Shown here piece after piece: positions 1 through 6,065 of a stretch of 15,137 nucleotides of DNA. Location of the stretch: positions 1 to 15,137 of the forward strand of contig LWDP01000045.1 in the NCBI GenBank assembly GCA_002087915.1, written 5' to 3'. Within the stretch, counting starts at the first letter, position 1, and each line of letters opens with the position of its first letter. The notes under the pieces are model-generated. The model did not search any database. It had not been told where the DNA came from and saw only the letters and a program-made list of their open reading frames with translations. The position numbers were made by a program, and so were the translations under genes. This stretch comes from Enterospora canceri. Taxonomy: Eukaryota; Microsporidia; Enterocytozoonidae.

Positions 1-190
1 CGATCAGGACCACTGGTACCGCCCTCGTCTGTTAAGGCGCGGGGCACAGCTACGTCCTTCTTGTAACAGCTGAAAGCCTCTAAGCTGGAATAAGTACTTA
101 ACAATACCAATGTGTGAAGACGACTCACGCGGGGACGGGGGCTGTACGGCATGAGCTTATTGCGAGTGCTTCAGGCCGCCCGATCCTCAA
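1..190 (+). rRNA. Large-subunit (23S/28S-type) rRNA, 3' end, partial
   Basis: This is the last part of domain VI of the large-subunit rRNA. The stretch at about 48-84, which reads GCTACGT and later GCTGAAAGCCTCTAAG, matches the universally conserved 3' segment (GCTGAACGCCTCTAAG in fungi, GCTGAAAGCATCTAAG in bacteria). The preceding ACTGGT and GTCTGTTAAGGCG fit the helix just upstream. After the conserved block only about 105 nt remain before a T-run, so the large 3' expansion seen in yeast 28S is missing; this agrees with the minimal rRNAs of microsporidia. The segment is clearly more GC-rich than the DNA that follows. The 5' end lies outside the window and the 3' end is estimated from the change in composition and the T-run at 192-197. 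A collapsed rDNA repeat often ends a contig, and in some microsporidia rDNA is subtelomeric, so this edge may be close to a chromosome end (inference). Confidence 0.9.
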
Positions 191-191
191 C

Positions 192-197
192 TTTTTT
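192..197 (+). terminator. T-run just after the LSU rRNA, possible transcription end signal
   Basis: A run of six T directly follows the last GC-rich rRNA bases and begins an AT-rich stretch. T-rich elements commonly lie downstream of fungal Pol I termination sites. This is a position-based guess with no protein-binding motif recognised. Confidence 0.25.
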
Positions 198-271
198 ATT
201 TATTTGGGTTTATATGATAATATAAGAAATTATTTAGCTGTTCTCTTGCTCCTATAAATTCGTTCTCGCTA

Positions 272-299
272 ATTTCACTTAAATATAGTAGTGTGAAAT
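272..299. repeat. Short inverted repeat between rRNA and RING-CH gene
   Basis: ATTTCAC at 272-278 is the exact reverse complement of GTGAAAT at 293-299, with a 14-nt AT-rich loop. It lies about 50 bp before the RING-CH start codon. It could be an operator-like site, a processing hairpin or chance in AT-rich DNA. Nothing else recognisable lies in the 191-351 spacer. Confidence 0.3.
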
Positions 300-351
300 A
301 TAAAAAATTATTGGTTCTTTAATATTTTAAACTATTTTAAAGGAGTATCTT

Positions 352-957
352 ATGTGTGACTCTTTACAGACTGATACTCCAACTTGTAGAATATGTTATG
401 GTGAAAATGAACCTCAAAATGCTCTTATTAGCCCATGTCTTTGTAAAGGTTCTGTCAAGTTTATTCATGAAAAGTGTTTGAGATTTTGGAGACTTCATGG
501 TAAAGAAACTAAACAATTCAACGTTTGTGAACAATGCAAATCAGAATATACAGTAACAACAGATTACAACCTAAAAAACTGGATTATTCATACAATAACA
601 TCAACACTCTTACTACTTGCATATACATCATCTCTATGCATATTCAGACTCCTCTATCACATCTATTCTGCTGTGATCGAAGATTTGGCTTCAATACAAG
701 GTGATATCACCCAGAAACTATATCACTCAGCATGTGTCCTCATATTCTTCACCCTCTACTCACTATACTCAAATGGTCCACTTCTAGGCATATTCAACTA
801 CATATTCACATTCTGGAGAATCATACAGTATAACTTCACTATAGATAAGGTCATATTCATCTGCTTCACAATATTCTACCTCAAAAGCCTCTACAGAGAA
901 ATCAAAATACAAGTACAAGCTCATGCTTTCTACCTTATGAACAAAATACTTTATTGA
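352..957 (+). CDS. RING-CH (RINGv) membrane-anchored E3 ubiquitin ligase, MARCH/Doa10-like
   Basis: The N-terminus holds a complete C4HC3 RING-CH zinc-binding set: C12, C15, C29, C31, H39, C42, C59 and C62, with tryptophan W46 in the expected place after the sixth ligand. This domain recruits ubiquitin-loaded E2 enzymes. Residues 77-101, about 127-152 and about 163-178 are hydrophobic and likely span a membrane, separated by short polar loops, so the RING would face the cytosol. At 201 residues the protein is near the size of MARCH proteins and far smaller than fungal Doa10/Ssm4 (over 1300 residues, many membrane spans). It may be a reduced Doa10 acting in ER protein quality control or an independent MARCH-like ligase; sequence alone does not decide. 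The start at 352 is the first ATG and lies only 10 codons before the first cysteine. It lacks the CCC motif of other genes here. The 5' third favours T-ending codons, unlike the rest of the gene. Confidence 0.85.
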   Translation: MCDSLQTDTPTCRICYGENEPQNALISPCLCKGSVKFIHEKCLRFWRLHGKETKQFNVCEQCKSEYTVTTDYNLKNWIIHTITSTLLLLAYTSSLCIFRLLYHIYSAVIEDLASIQGDITQKLYHSACVLIFFTLYSLYSNGPLLGIFNYIFTFWRIIQYNFTIDKVIFICFTIFYLKSLYREIKIQVQAHAFYLMNKILY

Positions 958-1048
958 TTCTGTTGTGTTCGAAGAAAGTAAACATTATTAGTTAAGGGTT
1001 TATTTAAAATTTTCCTTATGCCAACAGATTCAAAAAATACAATTTTTA

Positions 1049-1051
1049 CCC
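1049..1051 (+). promoter_or_regulatory. CCC promoter motif before the cis-prenyltransferase
   Basis: CCC lies 9 nt before the ATG at 1061, after a T-run. It sits inside the 14-mer TTTTACCCTATTAT (1044-1057), which recurs exactly at 3173-3186. The CCC element near start codons is a known microsporidian promoter signature. Confidence 0.5.
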
Positions 1052-1060
1052 TATTATACA

Positions 1061-1891
1061 ATGAATACCAATTCAAGAATCAAAATATTCATATTGCGAT
1101 CTATAGATTCAATAATCTGCTGTAAATCATTCTATCCGATACATAGGTTGTTTACGTGGCTCTATACAAGGTATTTGAGTTTGTTTCATGGCATTAAAAT
1201 TAAGAAAACAACTGTTTTCCAGGAAGTTGATAGTAAGGCATTAGATGATGCAACACTCTACAGAAAGAATGCTGTTGCCTTTAAGGGATTGGATGTTGCA
1301 TTCATATGCGATGGAAATAGAAGATGGGCCAAAAGACGTAACATAACTGATAAAAAAGCAAAAATAGATCATGGTCTCTATAAAATAGAAGAAATATCTC
1401 AGCATGCGTACATTCATGGATTCAGATCAGTCTCATTCTTTGTTTTTGCAATCAAGAACTTTGCAAGAAATAACGATGAAGTAGACTCAATCAAAAACTA
1501 CACCTGTTCAGCTGAATTCAAGGGGTATCCATTCAAGATTCGTATCTATGGCAATTTATCACTATTCAAATCAAATCAGGTTGCTGAAAAGCTCCTTGAA
1601 TTAGAAGAGAAGACCAAGAACAATTCAGATGAATTCACAATTAACTTCTTCATAGCCTACAACAGCATAGAATGCGACAAATATACAGAAGAAAACAGAC
1701 TCTTCTTCAACAAAAACGTAGATATTCTGTTCAGAACATCAGGTGAAAGAAGACTCAGTGATTTTATGCTTCGTCAAATAGCCTCAGGAACGACTTTCAC
1801 AACGATTTCATCTCTATGGCCTGATTTCACAATTTCACAGCTGCTTTTGAGTTTACTTTGCTATAGACTCGAAAGAAGATGGTTCAAGTAA
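1061..1891 (+). CDS. RER2: cis-prenyltransferase, catalytic dehydrodolichyl diphosphate synthase subunit (Rer2/DHDDS type)
   Basis: It extends farnesyl diphosphate with isopentenyl diphosphate to make the polyprenyl chain of dolichol, on the ER membrane. The first signature is at residues 81-90 (F-I-C-D-G-N-R-R-W-A), with catalytic D84. The second, around 128-136, reads V-F-A-I-K-N-F-A-R, then D-E-V. The third is I-R-I-Y-G-N-L, and the fourth is R225-T-S-G-E229 followed by R231-L-S233-D-F, which binds the isopentenyl substrate. The hydrophobic, basic residues 1-45 could form the membrane-binding helix seen in DHDDS. No C-terminal RxG motif is present, as in DHDDS, whose partner Nus1/NgBR supplies it. 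Two loops are short: between the second and third motifs by about 15-20 residues, and before RTSGE by about 25-30, compared with bacterial UppS. The usual Glu of the second motif is Lys (K132). Dolichol would serve O-mannosylation and GPI synthesis in a microsporidian (inference). It converges with the next gene, 24 bp away. Confidence 0.85.
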   Translation: MNTNSRIKIFILRSIDSIICCKSFYPIHRLFTWLYTRYLSLFHGIKIKKTTVFQEVDSKALDDATLYRKNAVAFKGLDVAFICDGNRRWAKRRNITDKKAKIDHGLYKIEEISQHAYIHGFRSVSFFVFAIKNFARNNDEVDSIKNYTCSAEFKGYPFKIRIYGNLSLFKSNQVAEKLLELEEKTKNNSDEFTINFFIAYNSIECDKYTEENRLFFNKNVDILFRTSGERRLSDFMLRQIASGTTFTTISSLWPDFTISQLLLSLLCYRLERRWFK

Positions 1892-1915
1892 GAAACAGCC
1901 TGCATACCGTATAAA

Positions 1916-3109
1916 TTAGAATGCGTTTAGGAATAATGGTAGGTGTTTGTCATCCTCAGGTGCACTTTTTTGTATTTCTAATTGTGTTTGACGATTCTTC
2001 TCTTTTTTGAGATCTTCTTCCAATTCTCGTATTTTGTTTCGGATTGCTGCAAGATTCTTCTCAGTTCTGTTCGCCATTTTCTCAAATTCCTGATACTTCT
2101 TCATATTCGCTTCTTTCTTGTTTTCTATCTCTAATTCCCTTTCACTGTATCCAGATGTTCTCTTAGTCAGCATTTCAACCTGATCAAAATAATTCTGTAA
2201 TGCATCTTTCTGCCTATTCAGCTTCTTATACAAATCAGCTATCTCATTCTGTGTCATTCTTATCTTAGATCTGATATCGTTGATTGTATCACCATTACCT
2301 TCTCCATTCTGATCTACCATATCCTTCTCATTATTCAATTTTGATATTATCATATCTACGTTCTCCATAATTGTGTGATATTTTGTACTTTTCTGTTCTA
2401 GGTCTCGTTCAGCCTTCTTAAGCCGTCTCAAGTCTCCTGATAGTTCCTTGTTCTGAAATAAACTCTCATGTAACTTCACATTCAGATAGTTTGCTCGTGC
2501 TACTTCAGCATCTCTGGCCTTCTCATTATGTTCCTTTGCGAAAATATCTTTTAGGAAATTGGCTTTTTCTCTAGCCTGATTAATAACATTACGTTTTGCA
2601 TTCTTTGATGGAACCTGGAACTTTGGGTTTGATCCAAGCTTCTTCGTCTTCCACGATGGTGGTTTCATCTCTGAAGAAGAACTATTACTGCTTGATTCTT
2701 CCTTCTTTTTTGGTTTCTTCTTGTTTTTCTTCTTTTCGTCTGGTTTGTGTTTAGTAGCTGGTTTCCTACTGCTATTACGTGGTTTGTTGAAATGGAAGAC
2801 CGATCCCTGTTCATTTGACTTGAAATTGGAATTCTCAGGTGTAGGCATGAATTTTGATTCTTGACCAGGTGGCCTCTCTGGTAACTTGATCATAGGAAGA
2901 ATGCTCGAGGAAGGTGTCGGTGGAGTCGTGTTTGGGTTTCCTTGGGTCGCCATAGGCAAACTTGATGGTTTCGGAAGAATTTTTACATTATCATGTAACT
3001 TCTCTTTCATGACTTTCTCCATGCTGCTAAGTTGCTGTTGGTTGAGACCTAGATCATCGATGAGCGTTATCTGTGCATACAGTCTACTAATGAACAGAAT
3101 CATTGACAT
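1916..3109 (-). CDS. Lysine-rich coiled-coil protein, function unknown
   Basis: I do not recognise a family. The 397-residue product has four zones. Residues 1-13 are mildly hydrophobic (M-S-M-I-L-F-I-S-R-L-Y-A) and could be a short signal peptide cleaved near Ala12, though the stretch is brief. Residues 40-115 are rich in Pro, Ser and Asn. Residues 117-157 are strongly basic with lysine clusters and a Ser run (139-146). Residues about 170-385 form long heptad-like coiled coil rich in Glu, Lys, Leu and Asn, broken by a Gly/Asn-rich hinge (N-G-E-G-N-G). The C-terminus ends in a hydrophobic patch L-P-L-F-L-N-A-F. If secreted it could be a spore-wall or polar-tube-associated protein; if not, a cytoskeletal or nuclear scaffold. 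Neither is shown. No CCC motif precedes the start. The gene diverges from INO80 across 174 bp and converges on the prenyltransferase with 24 bp between stop codons, so transcripts probably overlap. Confidence 0.75.
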   Translation of the reverse strand: MSMILFISRLYAQITLIDDLGLNQQQLSSMEKVMKEKLHDNVKILPKPSSLPMATQGNPNTTPPTPSSSILPMIKLPERPPGQESKFMPTPENSNFKSNEQGSVFHFNKPRNSSRKPATKHKPDEKKKNKKKPKKKEESSSNSSSSEMKPPSWKTKKLGSNPKFQVPSKNAKRNVINQAREKANFLKDIFAKEHNEKARDAEVARANYLNVKLHESLFQNKELSGDLRRLKKAERDLEQKSTKYHTIMENVDMIISKLNNEKDMVDQNGEGNGDTINDIRSKIRMTQNEIADLYKKLNRQKDALQNYFDQVEMLTKRTSGYSERELEIENKKEANMKKYQEFEKMANRTEKNLAAIRNKIRELEEDLKKEKNRQTQLEIQKSAPEDDKHLPLFLNAF

Positions 3110-3172
3110 TTAGAATTCGTTTCATTGATTAAAATATTTTGTTTCATAAGTTTATTTTGGTTATTGAAACGC

Positions 3173-3186
3173 TTTTACCCTATTAT
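3173..3186 (+). repeat. Second copy of the 14-mer TTTTACCCTATTAT
   Basis: This exactly repeats 1044-1057, the CCC-bearing promoter of the prenyltransferase gene. Here it lies about 98 bp before the INO80 ATG in the divergent spacer. It could be a distal promoter element or an ancestral start region. It is short enough that chance cannot be excluded in AT-rich DNA. Confidence 0.35.
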
Positions 3187-3280
3187 TAATAGTATTCTAC
3201 CAAGTGACAGTTGTTTCTTACGCTTTGTATGTTTATTTCTGATATTTTGGTGATATTTCTGAATTCAGGCACTTTTTGGA

Positions 3281-3283
3281 CCC
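3281..3283 (+). promoter_or_regulatory. INO80: CCC motif abutting the INO80 start codon
   Basis: CCC directly precedes the ATG at 3284. This is the standard microsporidian configuration, in which transcripts begin very near the start codon. It selects 3284 as the start rather than the out-of-frame ATG at 3276. Confidence 0.65.
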
Positions 3284-5809
3284 ATGCGTAAAAGTGAATA
3301 CGAAGAACTCAAACAGTTGTTCAATAAACATGGCCAACGAATCAGAAGAGTTGATAGATCCCAAAGCAGCATCTCATCCCAGACAAGAAACACCTTTTCA
3401 AACAATAAGATTCTTCTATCACTGGAAGATTATACGGACATGTTTGGTACAGCTGAACCAGAAACACAGGGGAACAAAGCAATGAGTTCAAAGGCATTAG
3501 ATGACATTACAGCAGCAGGTGGATACAATCAACTTCAGATCATCAAGGTATGTTCTGGTTCATTGAAACAGTTTAATCAGAATTATAATACAATAATCAT
3601 ACAAAAGAGAAAATTAGCAGCAGTTTGTTCTAGAGAACTAAAAAGAAGCTTATCCAAGACAAGCAAAACAAATCCAATGCTAAAGAGCAAGAGAATCAAT
3701 AAGGAATTGGCACAATTTGACAGGAAGAGTAAACGAACCACTGAGACACTGCTTAAATTGGAAGAAAGGCAGGCACAAGCAGAAAAAAGAAGATTGGAGG
3801 AAATTGAGGAAGAAAATAGGCAAAAAAGAAAATTCACGTATTTGTTGAATCAAACGGAGGCATTTGCAGGATATTTCTTAAACAGAAAGACAAGTAATGC
3901 AGATCTAGAGGGAATCAAGGCAGCCAAAAGACAAATGGAGACCACAAAAGAGTTTGATTCAGCCAAAAAGCAAAAGAAGGAGAATGTGACAGTTGAGGAA
4001 GATGCTGAGGATGCCAAGGCGTATGTTCACGTCAATGTAGAGCAGCCAAAACTGTTGAAGGCAACATTGAAAGACTATCAGCTTAAAGGACTCAATTGGC
4101 TTGTGAATCTGTACAATCAGAGCATAAATGGCATTCTGGCAGATGACATGGGCCTGGGTAAAACAGTACAGAGTATTGCTCTACTGGCGTATCTATATGA
4201 ATCCAAGGGTATTGCTGGTCCATTTCTAGTCATATCTCCCACCACTCTGCTTCACAATTGGGCTGATGAATTTAACAACTTTCTTCCTGATTTCAAGATT
4301 GTTGAATATTGGGGATCAATACAAGAAAGAAAAGATCAAAGAAAGAAGATCAAGAACTGCAATGTGATCATCACCAGCTACCAACTAGCACTTGCTGATG
4401 AGAGCTATTTGAAGAAGATCAGGTTTCAGTACATGATATTGGACGAGGCACAGGCAATTAAGAACAATACGTCTCTCAGGTGGAAATCACTACTGAATTT
4501 CAAAACCAGAAACAGACTACTTCTCACTGGAACACCAATTCAGAACACAATGACTGAGTTGTGGGCATTGCTCCATTTTATAATGCCAACACTATTTGAT
4601 TCAGTTACTGAATTCTCAGAATGGTTTTCAAAGGAGATTGAAAGCAAGAAAATTGATGAGGAGCAAATCAGCAGACTTCATACAATTCTAAAGCCATTCA
4701 TGTTGAGAAGGCATAAGAATGATGTGAAGGATGAATTAGGAAAGAAGGAGATCATGATTGTATACTGTGATCTATCAATCAGGCAACAAATTCTTTATGA
4801 TGAAATCATAAACAGTAGAATGGATTATGAGAATATCATGATGCACCTAAAGAAGGTCTGCAATCATCCAGATTTATTCGAGAAGCTGGAGCCGCATTCT
4901 GGGCTTGTTTTTGGGCTTCAGAATGCAAATGGATATGTTGAAAGAAGAACAGTTGATAAAGAGATTCTACCAAACTTCCTGGTGATTGAGGAGACCCAAC
5001 AAAGCAAGGCTGATGAAATTAGATCATATTTCAGAACTAAGAAAGACATTCAGAAGGAGGTGGAAGAGAAGTTGTTTGCAAAGAGGCTTCTTGATTCAAT
5101 GAAATCGAATAAGGTGATGAATGAGATCACAACAGAAATAGACCAAAAAAGGCGATTCAGTGAGATGCTAGCCAACAGATTCGTATTTCGAACAGAAAAG
5201 TGCCATTTGGACTTCTTCTCTAACACAATTGATTTGGATAGAAAGACAAATGGACTCCTATCTGAAACACATGGCACTCAAATCAATGCAAATGATATCA
5301 TCAAAACACACCCATTGAACACGTTCATCAATGATTCAGGCAAGTTGAAAGTTCTAAATGATCTGCTAGCTAAGCTGAAGAAGGACGGTCACCGTCTTCT
5401 GGTTTATTTCCAGATGACTCGAATGATGGATCTGTTTGAGGAGTTTCTGGTAGAAAAACAGTACAGCTTCTTACGCCTTGATGGATCATCAAAAATTTCC
5501 CAAAGGAAGACAACCGTAAAAGAGTGGCAGACGAATAACAGCCATTTCGTATTCATTCTGAGTACAAGAGCAGGTGGAGTTGGACTGAATCTGACTGCGG
5601 CAGACACAGTTATCTTCTACGACAGTGATTGGAATCCAACTGTAGATCAACAGGCTATGGATCGAGTTCATAGACTTGGTCAGACTAAAGATGTTACAAT
5701 ATACAGGTTGATTACACGGAATACGATAGAGGAGAGAATCATGGAGATGGCAGACAAGAAGGGTGAGATGCAGAAGCTTGTGATAAAGGAGGATGTGTTC
5801 AGAGGATGA
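3284..5809 (+). CDS. INO80: INO80 chromatin-remodelling ATPase (Snf2 family)
   Basis: This is the motor of the INO80 complex, which slides and spaces nucleosomes and acts on H2A.Z nucleosomes in transcription, replication and repair. Residues about 75-205 are a basic, helical DBINO/HSA region, which in other species carries actin and Arp subunits; it ends with L-L-N-Q-T-E-A-F. The ATPase follows: motif I D288-M-G-L-G-K293-T294, motif Ia near S-P-T-T-L-L, motif II D387-E-A-Q390 (the DEAQ form fits INO80), motif III L-L-T-G-T-P-I-Q-N. Immediately after, W-A-L-L-H-F-I-M-P-T-L-F-D-S is an INO80 hallmark. The second lobe has L-D-G-S-S, S-T-R-A-G-G-V-G-L-N-L and Q-Q-A-M-D-R794-V-H-R797-L-G-Q with both arginine fingers. 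About 200 residues between lobes replace the longer INO80 insertion that binds Rvb1/Rvb2. The protein is about half yeast length, mostly lost at the N-terminus. The gene runs head-to-tail with TRA1. Confidence 0.96.
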   Translation: MRKSEYEELKQLFNKHGQRIRRVDRSQSSISSQTRNTFSNNKILLSLEDYTDMFGTAEPETQGNKAMSSKALDDITAAGGYNQLQIIKVCSGSLKQFNQNYNTIIIQKRKLAAVCSRELKRSLSKTSKTNPMLKSKRINKELAQFDRKSKRTTETLLKLEERQAQAEKRRLEEIEEENRQKRKFTYLLNQTEAFAGYFLNRKTSNADLEGIKAAKRQMETTKEFDSAKKQKKENVTVEEDAEDAKAYVHVNVEQPKLLKATLKDYQLKGLNWLVNLYNQSINGILADDMGLGKTVQSIALLAYLYESKGIAGPFLVISPTTLLHNWADEFNNFLPDFKIVEYWGSIQERKDQRKKIKNCNVIITSYQLALADESYLKKIRFQYMILDEAQAIKNNTSLRWKSLLNFKTRNRLLLTGTPIQNTMTELWALLHFIMPTLFDSVTEFSEWFSKEIESKKIDEEQISRLHTILKPFMLRRHKNDVKDELGKKEIMIVYCDLSIRQQILYDEIINSRMDYENIMMHLKKVCNHPDLFEKLEPHSGLVFGLQNANGYVERRTVDKEILPNFLVIEETQQSKADEIRSYFRTKKDIQKEVEEKLFAKRLLDSMKSNKVMNEITTEIDQKRRFSEMLANRFVFRTEKCHLDFFSNTIDLDRKTNGLLSETHGTQINANDIIKTHPLNTFINDSGKLKVLNDLLAKLKKDGHRLLVYFQMTRMMDLFEEFLVEKQYSFLRLDGSSKISQRKTTVKEWQTNNSHFVFILSTRAGGVGLNLTAADTVIFYDSDWNPTVDQQAMDRVHRLGQTKDVTIYRLITRNTIEERIMEMADKKGEMQKLVIKEDVFRG

Positions 5810-5863
5810 TAAAGACTAGTGAAGTGATAAATGTGACGCATTTAGTGTCTTATAAAAAGTTTA

Positions 5864-5866
5864 CCC
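5864..5866 (+). promoter_or_regulatory. TATA box plus CCC motif before a micro-ORF
   Basis: CCC abuts the ATG at 5867, and TATAAAA lies 7 nt further upstream at 5851-5857. The arrangement copies the start context of the real genes here, although no long ORF follows. Confidence 0.4.
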
Positions 5867-5920
5867 ATGGATTTGACAGCAAGGTATAAAAGAAAACGGG
5901 AATTAGTACCCATCGTATGA
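5867..5920 (+). CDS. Possible micro-ORF (17 codons) with a gene-like start, or first exon of a tiny gene
   Basis: The ORF begins at a CCC-ATG preceded by TATAAAA. It encodes M-D-L-T-A-R-Y-K-R-K-R-E-L-V-P-I-V, a short basic peptide that matches nothing I know. Microsporidian introns are short and often fall just after the start codon of ribosomal protein genes. A GT lies at codon 6 and a CAG at about 5932-5934; joining there would open a second frame of about 40 codons running to about 6060. However, the donor GTATAA is not the usual GTAAGT and I see no clear branch site. The peptide does not match L39, L41, L37 or S30 ribosomal proteins. It could equally be a promoter-derived noncoding transcript in the 256-bp INO80-TRA1 spacer. 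Confidence 0.2.
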   Translation: MDLTARYKRKRELVPIV

Positions 5921-6060
5921 GTCAATAATACAGCAACAACAAGTATACACGCCAGAAGAACGGTACAGGTGCCAACAGGCCGATGAGATTGAATAAAGTC
6001 TTATCATTTTTGCCTGATTACCTCAAAATGTGCTTTAGGCAGAAAAACCTGAATTTTTAG

Positions 6061-6064
6061 CCCC
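6061..6064 (+). promoter_or_regulatory. TRA1: CCCC motif at the TRA1 start
   Basis: CCCC lies one base before the ATG at 6066, after a T-run. This supports 6066 as the start rather than the in-frame ATG seven codons later. Confidence 0.6.
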
Positions 6065-6065
6065 A

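Noticed and set aside
1..11. CGATCAGGACC at the window start looked like a mutated sarcin-ricin loop (normally CGAGAGGACC).
   Set aside because: The following ACTGGT and GTCTGTTAAGGCG align better with the helix after the loop, so the true loop probably lies just before the window.
3276..3485. ATG at 3276 opening a 69-codon frame over the INO80 start.
   Set aside because: Out of frame with INO80, and the CCC motif points to the ATG at 3284.
5921..6060. Possible ribosomal protein exon (K-Y-T-R-Q-K-N-G-T-G, with faint likeness to the L37 tail).
   Set aside because: No zinc-finger part of L37 is present and the likeness covers only a few residues.
5810..6065. Possible C/D-box snoRNA or tRNA in the INO80-TRA1 spacer.
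   Set aside because: The C-box-like GATGAG and D-box-like CTGA are imperfect, no terminal stem pairs, and no cloverleaf can be drawn.
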